From Clavibacter michiganensis (lineage in GTDB: Bacteria > Actinomycetota > Actinomycetes > Actinomycetales > Microbacteriaceae): a stretch of DNA of 64,000 bases. Shown here in pieces: positions 1 through 7,984 of this stretch (positions are counted from its first letter, which is position 1; each line of letters opens with the position of its first letter). Location of the stretch: NCBI RefSeq assembly GCF_002151125.1, contig NZ_MDJZ01000015.1, forward strand, positions 275,262-339,261, given 5' to 3'. Under the pieces are notes generated by a model. That model was not told the origin of the DNA. It searched no databases and saw nothing but the letters and a program-made list of their open reading frames with translations. The position numbers were made by a program, and so were the translations under genes.

Positions 1-829
1 GGAGGGCGGCGGTCGCGCTCACCTGGGTGATGCGCGACAGGTGGTACGGCAGGCGCACGATGCGGAGCGCGTCGACGACCGCGGGCGACGCCGCGAGGTA
101 CCCGAGCCGACCGCCCGCGAACGCGAACGCCTTGCTCATGGTGCGCGAGACGATCAGCCGCGGGTTCTCCGGCAGCAGCGAGATCGCCGTCGGCACGCCC
201 TCCCGGCGGAACTCGGCGTACGCCTCGTCGATCACGACGACCCCGGGCGCCACGGACAGCACGTGCTCGATCTCGCGCGTCGTGAGCGCGGTGCCGGTGG
301 GGTTGTTCGGCGAGGTGAGGAAGACGACGCTCGGCTGGTGCCGCTCGACGAGCTCCGTGACGTTCGCGAGGTCGAGCGTGAAGTCCTCCTGGCGACGCCC
401 GGAGACCCACGTGGTGAGCGTGTTGCGCGCGTACTCGGGGTACATCGCGTAGTGCGGCGCGAAGGAGAGCGCGACGCGGTCGGTGCCGCCGAAGGCCTGG
501 AGCACCTGCTGCAGGACCTCGTTGGATCCGTTCGCCGCCCACACGTTCTCCGGTCCGAGCTCGAGCCCGCTGTCGGCGGTGAGGTAGTCGGCGAGCTCGG
601 TGCGGAGCTCGAGGAACTCGCGGTCCGGGTAGCGGTTCAGCCCGCGCGCGGCCTCGAGCACGGCCTCGCTCACGGCGACGGCCACCTCCTCGGGCAGCGG
701 GTACGGGTTCTCGTTGACGTTGAGGAGCACGGGCACGTCGAGCTGCGGGGCGCCGTAGGGCTCCTCGCCGCGGATCCCGTCGCGGAGGGGCAGGTCGGCG
801 AGGGCGGTCTCGGACCAGTCGGGGCTCAT
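1..829 (-). CDS. hisC: Histidinol-phosphate aminotransferase, 3' end outside window
   Basis: PLP-dependent fold-type I aminotransferase that converts imidazole-acetol phosphate and glutamate to histidinol phosphate in cytosolic histidine biosynthesis. About 276 residues are present; the C-terminal part lies beyond the window. Visible family features are the NENPYP segment near residues 39-44, the SPNNPTG loop near 173-179, the DEAYAEF block near 201-207 and the PLP lysine in SRTMSKAF (K233). The ATG at 829 is preceded by a GAGGAGA ribosome binding site. It is divergent from the hydrolase at 914. The family assignment is firm; the exact substrate (histidinol phosphate rather than an aromatic amino acid) is inferred from similarity and not from a his operon, which is not visible here. 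Confidence 0.9.
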   Translation of the reverse strand, partial: MSPDWSETALADLPLRDGIRGEEPYGAPQLDVPVLLNVNENPYPLPEEVAVAVSEAVLEAARGLNRYPDREFLELRTELADYLTADSGLELGPENVWAANGSNEVLQQVLQAFGGTDRVALSFAPHYAMYPEYARNTLTTWVSGRRQEDFTLDLANVTELVERHQPSVVFLTSPNNPTGTALTTREIEHVLSVAPGVVVIDEAYAEFRREGVPTAISLLPENPRLIVSRTMSKAFAFAGGRLGYLAASPAVVDALRIVRLPYHLSRITQVSATAAL

Positions 830-901
830 GGGTCTCCTCGGGCGTCGTCGGGAGTCCATCCTCCCATCGACCGGGACCGCGGACGCCCGGCCTCCGGCGG
901 C

Positions 902-907
902 TAGGGT
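902..907 (+). promoter_or_regulatory. -10 hexamer TAGGGT, predicted leaderless start
   Basis: TAGGGT lies exactly 6 nt before the ATG at 914 and there is no Shine-Dalgarno between them, so transcription should start at or next to the start codon. Confidence 0.5.
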
Positions 908-913
908 CATCGG

Positions 914-1834
914 ATGCGCTCCCCCCTCGCCCGGCTCACCCGCGTCCGGCGTCCCGGGGACGTGCACCGCACGGAGTCCTCGCCGCCCCGGTGGCTCCTG
1001 CTCTCCCGCCGCTACGCGTCGCGGTCGGTCCCGGTCGACCACGACCTCGAGCGCCGCACCGTCCTCGGCTTCCGGATCGCGATCAAGGTGTTCCGTTCCG
1101 CGGGCGCGAACGCGGGCCGCATCCCGTCCGCCGGCCCGGCGGAGGCGGATCCCGCGGGGCCGCGGCCGTCGTTCGTGCTCGTGCACGGGATCGGCGTCTC
1201 GTCGCGCTACTTCCATCCCGTCGCCGCCCTCCTCGCCGAGCACGGCGACGTGTACGCGATCGACCTGCCGGGCTACGGGGAGTCGCCGCGCGTCCGCCGC
1301 GACGTGACGCTCGCGGACCACGCGGCCGTCGTCGCCGAGGTGGTCCGGACGCACGGCCTGGTGGATCCGGTCGTCGTCGGCCACTCGATGGGCGCGCAGA
1401 TCGTGGCGCGGCTCGCCGCGGACCACCCCGCAGCATCCGACCGGATCGTGCTCATCGCGCCGACGCTGCCGCCGCGGACGCGCGGCCTGCTGCGGGCCGC
1501 CCTGGCGCTCTCCCTCGACATGCTCCGCGAGCCGCTGCTCGCGAACGCGGTCGTGCTGGGCGACTACCTCCTGCGCTGCGGGATCCCGTACTACGTGCGC
1601 CAGCTCCCGCACCTCATCGGCGACGCGATCGAGGAGCGGGCGCCGGGGATCCGGGCCCGTGCCCTCGTGATCGTGGGGGACCGCGACGCCGTGGTGGACC
1701 GCGCCTTCGCCCGCGACCTCGCCGCCCGCTTCCCGCGCGGCACGCACCGCGTGGCCCGCGGCCCGCACGTCGTGATGTACACGGATCCCCTCGGCGTGGC
1801 GCGCGCGATCGTCGAGCACGCGCGGGCCCGCTGA
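914..1834 (+). CDS. Alpha/beta hydrolase
   Basis: Predicted cytosolic serine hydrolase of 306 aa. The oxyanion-side motif VLVHGIG is near residue 92, the nucleophile elbow GHSMG near residue 156, an acid candidate sits in VGDRDAVV and the histidine in RGPHVVMY near the C-terminus, so the catalytic triad looks complete. The N-terminal 60 residues are basic and unlike the fold core. The ATG has a -10-like TAGGGT 6 nt upstream and no ribosome binding site. The next gene (1893) is another hydrolase on the same strand but with its own -10-like element. The substrate cannot be predicted; esterase, lipase and C-C hydrolase are all possible. Confidence 0.8.
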   Translation: MRSPLARLTRVRRPGDVHRTESSPPRWLLLSRRYASRSVPVDHDLERRTVLGFRIAIKVFRSAGANAGRIPSAGPAEADPAGPRPSFVLVHGIGVSSRYFHPVAALLAEHGDVYAIDLPGYGESPRVRRDVTLADHAAVVAEVVRTHGLVDPVVVGHSMGAQIVARLAADHPAASDRIVLIAPTLPPRTRGLLRAALALSLDMLREPLLANAVVLGDYLLRCGIPYYVRQLPHLIGDAIEERAPGIRARALVIVGDRDAVVDRAFARDLAARFPRGTHRVARGPHVVMYTDPLGVARAIVEHARAR

Positions 1835-1892
1835 GGTCGACGACGAGCCGCCTCCCGGCACCGAGCCCCCTCCGCGCGGGCAGGATGGAGCG

Positions 1893-2627
1893 GTGACCGC
1901 CCCCGAACCCGATGCCCTCCCGCCGCTGACGGCCCTCCGGAAGGCGCTCGACTGGGCGCTCGACTACGCGTACGTCCTCCGCTGGCAGGCGGCCGCCACG
2001 CTCTCCCGAGATGAGGCCCGCTCGTTCCAGGACGGGGGCGACGACCGGCCGACGATCCTCGTGCTGCCGGGCGTGTACGAGCGCTGGCAGTTCATGCTGC
2101 CGATCATCCGGCGCCTGCACGCGCGCGGCCACGGCGTGCACGTCGTCGGCGCGCTCGGCGCGAACGTGGGCCGCGTCGCCGAGATGTCGCGCCGGACCCG
2201 CGCGTACCTGGAGGCGGAGGACCTGCGCGACGTCGTGATCGTGGCGCACAGCAAGGGCGGCCTCGTCGGCAAGCACCTCATGGCGTTCGGCGACCCGGAC
2301 CGGCGGATCCGGACCATGGTCGCGATCAACACGCCGTTCGGCGGATCCTCGTACGCGCGCCTGTTCCCCGTCCGCAGCATCCGGGACTTCTCACCGCGGA
2401 ACGCCGCGCTCGTGGAGCTCGGCCGGTCGCGCGAGGTCAACGCGCGGATCACGAGCGTCTTCGCGCGCTTCGACCCGCACATCCCCGGCGGCAGCTCGCT
2501 CGACGGCGCCAGGGACGAGCGCGTCCGGGCGTCGGGCCACTTCCGGATCATGGGCGACGAGGACGTGCTGCGGCGGGTCGAGGCCGCGATCGACCGGGCG
2601 GGCACCGCGGCGGCACCGCCCGCCTGA
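1893..2627 (+). CDS. Alpha/beta hydrolase, lipase-like
   Basis: Protein of 244 aa with an alpha/beta-hydrolase core: ILVLPGVYERW near residue 52 replaces the usual HG loop, and the nucleophile elbow is AHSKGG near residue 118. This resembles the esterase/lipase class that includes PGAP1-like and triacylglycerol lipases. A GTG start follows the hexamer CAGGAT by 6 nt, without a clear ribosome binding site. The C-terminus contains GGSSLDGARDERVRASGHF, where the histidine is the likely triad member. No signal peptide is visible, so it probably acts in the cytosol. Substrate unknown; cotranscription with the hydrolase upstream (58-nt gap) is possible. Confidence 0.72.
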   Translation: MTAPEPDALPPLTALRKALDWALDYAYVLRWQAAATLSRDEARSFQDGGDDRPTILVLPGVYERWQFMLPIIRRLHARGHGVHVVGALGANVGRVAEMSRRTRAYLEAEDLRDVVIVAHSKGGLVGKHLMAFGDPDRRIRTMVAINTPFGGSSYARLFPVRSIRDFSPRNAALVELGRSREVNARITSVFARFDPHIPGGSSLDGARDERVRASGHFRIMGDEDVLRRVEAAIDRAGTAAAPPA

Positions 2628-2645
2628 TCCGCCTCCCGCCGGGCG

Positions 2646-2651
2646 CATACT
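2646..2651 (+). promoter_or_regulatory. -10 hexamer CATACT, predicted leaderless start
   Basis: CATACT is separated from the ATG at 2658 by 6 nt with no ribosome binding site between them. Confidence 0.45.
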
Positions 2652-2657
2652 GGGCAC

Positions 2658-4139
2658 ATGCCCGATCTCGCCGCCGCGTCCCACGCGGACGGCGACGCGG
2701 ACCGATCCGCCGGCCGGCATCCCGACGGCACCGCTGACGGTCGCGGCCGCACGGTGCTCGCGGTCGCGATCCTCGCCTCCTTCGTCGCGTTCCTCGACGG
2801 CACGGTCGTCAACGTCGCGCTGCCCGCCATCGGAGACGACCTCGGCGGCGGGCTCGTCGTGCAGCAATGGGTCGTGGACGCGTACCTCATCACCCTCGGC
2901 GCGCTGATCCTCCTGGCCGGCTCCCTGTCCGACGCGTTCGGGCGCGTGCGCGTGCTCCGCTGGGGGCTCGTGGGCTTCGGCGTGACCTCGCTGGTGTGCG
3001 CCGTGGCGCCGACCGCCGCGATCCTCATCGCCGCCCGCGCCGCGCAGGGCGCCGCCGGGGCGCTGCTCGTGCCGAGCTCGCTGGCGCTCATCGCCCAGGC
3101 CTTCCGCGGTCCCGCGCAGGCGAAGGCCATCGGCTCGTGGACGGCCTGGACCGGCACCGCGATGCTCGTGGGCCCCGTGCTCGGCGGCGTCCTGGTGGAC
3201 GCGCTCGACTGGCGGCTCGTCTTCGGGATCAACGTGCTGCCCATCGTCGTGACCCTCGTGCTCCTGGCCCGCCTGCCGCACGACGCGCCGGTCGCCGACG
3301 GCACGCGCGTCGACGTGCCGGGCGCGGTGCTCGGCGCCCTCGGGATCGGCGGCCCCGTCTTCGCGCTCATCGAGCAGTCGCGGCTCGGGCCCGCGCATCC
3401 GCTCGTCGTCGGCAGCCTGGTGGTGGGCGTCGCATGCCTCGTGCTCTTCGTGCTGCGCGAACGGCGCACGCCGCACCCGATGCTGCCGCTGTCGCTCTTC
3501 CGCGAGCGGGACTTCCTCGTGGGCAACATCGCGACGGTCGGCATCTACGGCGCGCTGTCGCTCGGCGGCTTCGTGATCGCGGTCTTCCTGCAGCAGACCG
3601 GCGGGCTGTCCGCGACGGCCGCGGGCTTCGCGCTCGTGCCGACCACCGTGATCATGCTCCTGCTGTCGACGCGCTTCGGCGCGCTGGCCGGGCGCATCGG
3701 GCCGCGGCTCCTCATGGGCGTCGGGCCGATCGTCGCGGGCGCCGGCTACCTGCTCATGCTGCGCGTCGCCGAGCCCGTGGACTACTGGGGGCAGCTGCTC
3801 CCGGGGATCCTGGTGTTCGGCCTCGGCCTCTCGATGACGGTCGCGCCGCTGACCGCGACGATCCTCGAGGCCGTGCCCTCCGCGCAGGCGGGGATCGCCT
3901 CGGCGGTCAACAACGCCGTCTCGCGCGTCGCGGGGCTCGTCGCCATCGCCGCGATCGGGCTGGTCGCCGGCCCGGAGCTCGACGTGGCCGCCTTCCACCG
4001 CGTGGTGCTCGTGACGGCGGCGCTGCTCGTCGCGGGCGGGCTGGTGTCCCTGGTCGGGATCCGCTCCCGGCACGGCTCCGGCGCGACGGCCGGCGGCAGC
4101 TCGACGGCCGCCGGCAGCCCGACGACGGGCGGCGGCTAG
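2658..4139 (+). CDS. MFS drug-efflux transporter, DHA2 (EmrB/QacA) type
   Basis: Integral membrane proton antiporter of 493 aa with about 14 hydrophobic segments, the size of the DHA2 group. TM1 ends in the DGTVVNVALP motif near residues 50-59, characteristic of this family, and motif C-like glycine/proline residues occur in TM5 (GPVLGGVLVD near 172). The N-terminal 30 residues and the last 25 (G/S/T-rich) are low-complexity cytoplasmic tails. Its stop codon overlaps, tail to tail, the stop of the oxidoreductase gene on the other strand (4136-4139). A multidrug or toxic-compound export role follows from the family; the real substrate is unknown. Confidence 0.87.
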   Translation: MPDLAAASHADGDADRSAGRHPDGTADGRGRTVLAVAILASFVAFLDGTVVNVALPAIGDDLGGGLVVQQWVVDAYLITLGALILLAGSLSDAFGRVRVLRWGLVGFGVTSLVCAVAPTAAILIAARAAQGAAGALLVPSSLALIAQAFRGPAQAKAIGSWTAWTGTAMLVGPVLGGVLVDALDWRLVFGINVLPIVVTLVLLARLPHDAPVADGTRVDVPGAVLGALGIGGPVFALIEQSRLGPAHPLVVGSLVVGVACLVLFVLRERRTPHPMLPLSLFRERDFLVGNIATVGIYGALSLGGFVIAVFLQQTGGLSATAAGFALVPTTVIMLLLSTRFGALAGRIGPRLLMGVGPIVAGAGYLLMLRVAEPVDYWGQLLPGILVFGLGLSMTVAPLTATILEAVPSAQAGIASAVNNAVSRVAGLVAIAAIGLVAGPELDVAAFHRVVLVTAALLVAGGLVSLVGIRSRHGSGATAGGSSTAAGSPTTGGG

Positions 4140-5113
4140 ACCGCCAGCAGCACCTTGCCCACGTGCTGCGACGACGCGACGTGGGCGTGCGCGACGGCCG
4201 CCTCCGCGAGCGGGAACACGCGGTCGACGACCGGCCGCACGGATCCGTCGGCGACCGCCGGCCACACGTCGGCGCCGATCGCCGCGACGATGCGCGCCTT
4301 GTCGTCAGCGTCGCGGGCCCGGAGCGTCGTGCCCCAGATCCGGCCGCGACGCGCCATCAGCTGGCCGAGCGCGATGCTCGTGGGCGCGCCGCTCTGCGCG
4401 CCGATGACCATGATCCGGCCGTCGCGGGCGAGCGCGCGGATGTCGCGGTCGATGTAGTCGCCGCCGATCGCGTCGAGGATCACGTCGGCGCCGTGGCCGT
4501 CGGTCTCCTCGAGCAGCGCCGCCACGAAGTCCTGCTCCCGGTAGTCGATGAGGATGTCCGCCCCGAGCGCCCGGCACGCCGCGAGCTTGGCCGGGCTGCC
4601 CGCGGTCACGGCCACGCGGGCGCCGAGCCGGCTGGCGAGCTGGATCGCCATGGTGCCGATGCCGCTCGACCCGCCGTGCACGAGGAGCGTCTCGCCCGGC
4701 GCGAGGCCCGCGTCGAGGACGACGTTCGACCATACGGTCGCGACCACCTCGGGTAGCCCCGCCGCCTCGACGAGGTCGACGCCCTCGGGGACCGGCAGGA
4801 CGTGGCGCTCGTCGACCGCGACGAGCTCCGCGTAGCCGCCGCCCGCGAGCAGGGCGCACACGCGGTCGCCGACGCTCCAGCGCGTCGCGCCGTCGCCGAC
4901 CGCCTGGACCGTGCCGGAGACCTCGAGCCCCAGGTGCGTGGGCGCCCCGGCGGGCGGCGGGTACGCGCCCTCGCGCTGGCTGAGGTCGGCGCGGTTGACG
5001 CCGGCGGCGGCCACGCGGATCAGGACCTCGCCGGGACCTGCGACGGGATCCGGGAGGTCGGTGAGGGAGAGGACGTCGGGGGAGCCGGGGGAGGGGAAGG
5101 TGATCGCGCGCAT
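4136..5113 (-). CDS. NAD(P)H:quinone oxidoreductase, MDR family (PIG3-like)
   Basis: Zinc-free medium-chain dehydrogenase of 325 aa. The N-terminal GroES-like domain carries AGVNRADLSQREG near residue 40, typical of the PIG3/quinone oxidoreductase branch, and the Rossmann part carries the nucleotide loop LLVHGGSSGIG near residue 145. Zinc-ligand cysteines are not evident. The ATG at 5113 is chosen because the homologous N-terminus begins MRAITFPSPGSP; the longer open frame upstream is not coding. TACCGT lies 6 nt upstream, suggesting a leaderless mRNA. It probably reduces quinones or enones with NADPH in the cytosol. It is convergent with the MFS gene. Confidence 0.87.
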   Translation of the reverse strand: MRAITFPSPGSPDVLSLTDLPDPVAGPGEVLIRVAAAGVNRADLSQREGAYPPPAGAPTHLGLEVSGTVQAVGDGATRWSVGDRVCALLAGGGYAELVAVDERHVLPVPEGVDLVEAAGLPEVVATVWSNVVLDAGLAPGETLLVHGGSSGIGTMAIQLASRLGARVAVTAGSPAKLAACRALGADILIDYREQDFVAALLEETDGHGADVILDAIGGDYIDRDIRALARDGRIMVIGAQSGAPTSIALGQLMARRGRIWGTTLRARDADDKARIVAAIGADVWPAVADGSVRPVVDRVFPLAEAAVAHAHVASSQHVGKVLLAV

Positions 5114-5119
5114 CCCGCC

Positions 5120-5125
5120 ACGGTA
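5120..5125 (-). promoter_or_regulatory. -10 hexamer TACCGT, predicted leaderless start
   Basis: On the minus strand TACCGT precedes the ATG at 5113 by 6 nt; no ribosome binding site is visible. Confidence 0.5.
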
Positions 5126-5266
5126 CGCCCGCCGTCGGCGCTGCCCGGCCCGCCCCAGAAGTACATGAACTCGCAACTGAATTCGGGAATAGGCCCCAGG
5201 TCCATGCGCTTGCATACCTTCGAGGCCGTCGGCCCGCACCCATGACCCCGTAGGAAAGGCACGCAC

Positions 5267-5833
5267 ATGAGCGACACCACCACCGTCCCCGGCTACATCG
5301 CCGGCACCTGGACCATCGACAAGACCCACAGCTCCATCGGCTTCAGCATCCGCCACATCATGATCAGCAAGGTCAAGGGCACGTTCAAGGACTTCGACGC
5401 CGAGATCGTCACGGGCGCCACCCCCGAGCAGAGCTCCGTGAAGGCCCACGCGACCATCGCCTCGATCGACACCAACGAGCCGAACCGCGACCAGCACCTC
5501 CGCACGAACGACTTCTTCGACGCCGAGAACCACCCCACCATCGACTTCGTCTCCACCGCCGTGCGCGTGGAGGAGGACGGCGACGCGAAGGTCGACGGCG
5601 AGCTCACCGTCCGCGGCGTCACCAAGCCCGTCACGTTCGACGTCGAGTTCGGCGGCTTCGGCGGCGACCCCTACGGCAACACCAAGTTCGGCGCGACGGC
5701 CACCACGGTCATCAACCGCGAGGACTTCGGCCTGACCTACAACGCGGCCCTCGAGACCGGCGGCGTGCTGCTCGGCGACAAGGTCACCATCACGCTCGAC
5801 ATCCAGGCGGTCCTCGCGACCCCCGCGGCCTAG
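5267..5833 (+). CDS. YceI-family lipocalin-like protein
   Basis: Single-domain YceI protein of 188 aa: WTIDKTHSSIGFSIRH near residue 17 is the conserved N-terminal strand, followed by FDAEI, the NEPNRDQHLRTNDFFD block near residue 70 and the ELTVRGVTKPVTFDV strand near residue 110. The family forms a beta-barrel that binds isoprenoid quinones or similar amphiphiles. No signal peptide is present, so this is the cytosolic form common in Actinobacteria. A good AGGAAAGG ribosome binding site precedes the ATG. Monocistronic: the neighbours are divergent and convergent. Physiological role unknown. Confidence 0.9.
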   Translation: MSDTTTVPGYIAGTWTIDKTHSSIGFSIRHIMISKVKGTFKDFDAEIVTGATPEQSSVKAHATIASIDTNEPNRDQHLRTNDFFDAENHPTIDFVSTAVRVEEDGDAKVDGELTVRGVTKPVTFDVEFGGFGGDPYGNTKFGATATTVINREDFGLTYNAALETGGVLLGDKVTITLDIQAVLATPAA

Positions 5834-5882
5834 CGCGCACCGGCCGGGCATCCGTCCGGCCGCCTCCGCATCACGCGGATCC

Positions 5883-5918
5883 GACGCCCCCGTTCCCCTC
5901 GCCGGGACCGGGGGCGTC
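5883..5918. terminator. Hairpin, probable bidirectional terminator
   Basis: A perfect 10-bp stem (GACGCCCCCG at 5883-5892 with 5909-5918) and a 16-nt loop sit between two converging genes (5267 + and 5957 -). There is no T run, as is common at this GC content. Directly after it a 17-bp unit is repeated twice (5911-5927, 5928-5944). Confidence 0.5.
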
Positions 5919-5956
5919 GTCGTGTCCGGGGCGTCGTCGTGTCCGGGCGGCGGGCG

Positions 5957-6889
5957 TCAGGGGAGGAGGTCGAGCGCGCGGAGCGTCTCGACCGGGCGCT
6001 CGACGTGCGCGAAGTGGCCGGCGTCGCGGATCACGCGGGACCGGAGCGCCGGCACCGCGCGCGCCAGCAGGTCGAGGTCGTCCCGCGACACGAACACGTC
6101 GTCGTCGCCGCGCACCGCGACCACCGGGCAGGTGATGCGCGCCCACCGGCCGTCCGCGTCGTAGCCGCGCGTGACCTCCGCGGCGAGGGAGAACGCGCGG
6201 GGACGCGCCTCGGTGGCGATGGCGTCGACGACGGACCGGCGCACGCGCCAGCCGTGCGCGAAGAGCGGCAGCGCGACCGCCCGCATGAGGCGGATGCGGC
6301 CCACGCCCCGGATGAGCGCGGTGCCGGGGCGGCCGAGCCGGCGCATGGTGCGCATCACCCCGAGCATCATCGTGAAGCCGGGGATGACCCGGAAGGCGCG
6401 GACGGGATGCGCGACGGACGCGATGACCGAGTACGTGGTGGGCGAGACGAGGGCGACGAAGACTGCGCGATCGGGGTCGCGGGCCGCGAGGTGCAGCGCG
6501 ATGAAGCCGCCCATCGAGTGGCCGACCAGCCGCCAGCGCGCGTAGCCGAGCCCGTCGACCACGGCGCGGACGGCGTCGGCGATGGCGTCGACCGTGGCCT
6601 CGTCGTCGGTGGCGTCGAGCGCGGAGCCGCCCCAGCCGGGCAGGTCGATCGCGACCACATCCGCGAACGGGACGCCCGCGTCGCGCGCCGTGCGGATCAG
6701 CGGCGTCCAGGTGGTCCACGATCCGGCGGCGCCGTGCAGCAGCACCGTCGCCGTGTCCGAGCCGCGGCGCTCCGCGTGGTGGTGCCGGACGATCCCGAGC
6801 GAGGTGGGCGTGGAGCCGCGGACGAGGCCGGACGCACGCGGATCCGGGTCGAGCTCGAGCGGGCTGTAGCCGGGCAGCGGTCGCGTCAC
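5957..6889 (-). CDS. Alpha/beta hydrolase
   Basis: Protein of 310 aa with a complete alpha/beta-hydrolase triad: VLLHGAAGSW near residue 49, nucleophile GHSMGG near residue 123, acid in RGDDDVFVS and histidine in RDAGHFAHVERP near residue 296. The fold resembles the epoxide-hydrolase/C-C hydrolase group with a cap insertion between about residues 150 and 230. The GTG start at 6889 overlaps the stop of the upstream FUSC gene by 4 nt (GTGA), which suggests translational coupling. No export signal. Substrate unknown. Confidence 0.8.
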   Translation of the reverse strand: MTRPLPGYSPLELDPDPRASGLVRGSTPTSLGIVRHHHAERRGSDTATVLLHGAAGSWTTWTPLIRTARDAGVPFADVVAIDLPGWGGSALDATDDEATVDAIADAVRAVVDGLGYARWRLVGHSMGGFIALHLAARDPDRAVFVALVSPTTYSVIASVAHPVRAFRVIPGFTMMLGVMRTMRRLGRPGTALIRGVGRIRLMRAVALPLFAHGWRVRRSVVDAIATEARPRAFSLAAEVTRGYDADGRWARITCPVVAVRGDDDVFVSRDDLDLLARAVPALRSRVIRDAGHFAHVERPVETLRALDLLP

Positions 6890-7968
6890 TCGGCCCCGCC
6901 GATGATCTCCGAGCGGATGCGGCGGATGTCCTCCAGCAGCGAGCCGATGAGGATCCAGTGCTCCTCGCTCGGCTGCAGCACCACGAGCGGCGCGGTCAGC
7001 GCGGGCTCCTCGTGCGGCCCGCCACCGTCACCGTGGCCGTCGCCCGGCAGCGCGTGCTCGGCGAGGAGGCGCACGTCGTGGGCGGCGCGCGTCAGCTCCG
7101 TCGCGATGCCGCGTACCACCGGCTCCTCGGCGAGCGACGGGTCGTAGCGGTCGTGCACCGCGCGCGTCATGCCGACCACGCGGTTGACGAGCACGGTCAG
7201 CGTCGCGAGCAGCTCGCGGTCGGCCTCGAGCAGCGCGCGGTGCCGACGGCGGAGCGGGTTGAGGGTGAGGCTCTCGAGCCCCCTGTCGACCTCGGCGACG
7301 GCCTTCGTGTGCCGAGGCCGCAGCTCCCGGGCCCGCGTGAGCATGCGGTCGAGCTCCGCGCGCTCGACCGGCTCGGACAGCGCGCCGGCCAGCCGGTCGA
7401 GGGCCGCGGCGCAGTCGCCCGCGAGGCCCACCACCGCGCGGCGGCTCGCCTCGTGCAGCACGGGCGGGGCGATGGCGATGTTGACGACCACGCCGATGGC
7501 CGCGCCGATGATCGTCTCCACGATGCGGTCGACCGCGTACACCGGCGAGAGCTGGCCGATGGCGAGCACGAGCATGGCGCTGATGGGGATCTGCGTGCTC
7601 GACCCGGGCGTCAGCCGGAACACCCAGCCCACCAGCACGGCGACGACGACCGCGAGGAGCACCACCCAGCTCGACGTGCCGAGCGCGAGGCCGAGGACGA
7701 GCGCGAGCAGCACGCCGGTGATGACGCCGAGGCTGCGCTCGACCGCCTTGCCGAAGGTCTGGTTGATGCTCGGCTGCACCACGAGCAGCGCCGCGATGGT
7801 CGCGAAGATGCGCAGCTGCGCCGGCAGCAGGGCGATGCAGACGAACCAGGCGATGATCGCGGCGACGGAGGTCTTGACCACCTGGACGAACGGGATGCGC
7901 GTGGTCGTGCGGACGGTCGTGGTGATGCGCACGTGCGGCCTCCGGCGGCTCTCGGGTGCCTCCATCAT
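6886..7968 (-). CDS. FUSC/aromatic-acid-exporter-like membrane protein
   Basis: Protein of 360 aa with about six hydrophobic helices in the N-terminal half (residues 25-170) and a charged helical cytoplasmic half rich in LTRARELR- and LLEADRELLATL-like segments. This is the half-size architecture of the FUSC/ArAE-like family found in Gram-positives, linked by homology to efflux of aromatic acids or other toxic compounds. The annotated ATG could be replaced by a GTG 12 codons downstream, which has a GGAGG at a good distance. It begins 16 nt after the stop of dnaE2 with no terminator in between, and overlaps the following hydrolase, so all three may share one SOS-controlled transcript. Confidence 0.75.
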   Translation of the reverse strand: MMEAPESRRRPHVRITTTVRTTTRIPFVQVVKTSVAAIIAWFVCIALLPAQLRIFATIAALLVVQPSINQTFGKAVERSLGVITGVLLALVLGLALGTSSWVVLLAVVVAVLVGWVFRLTPGSSTQIPISAMLVLAIGQLSPVYAVDRIVETIIGAAIGVVVNIAIAPPVLHEASRRAVVGLAGDCAAALDRLAGALSEPVERAELDRMLTRARELRPRHTKAVAEVDRGLESLTLNPLRRRHRALLEADRELLATLTVLVNRVVGMTRAVHDRYDPSLAEEPVVRGIATELTRAAHDVRLLAEHALPGDGHGDGGGPHEEPALTAPLVVLQPSEEHWILIGSLLEDIRRIRSEIIGGAE

Positions 7969-7984
7969 CCCGCGGCCCGCGCGC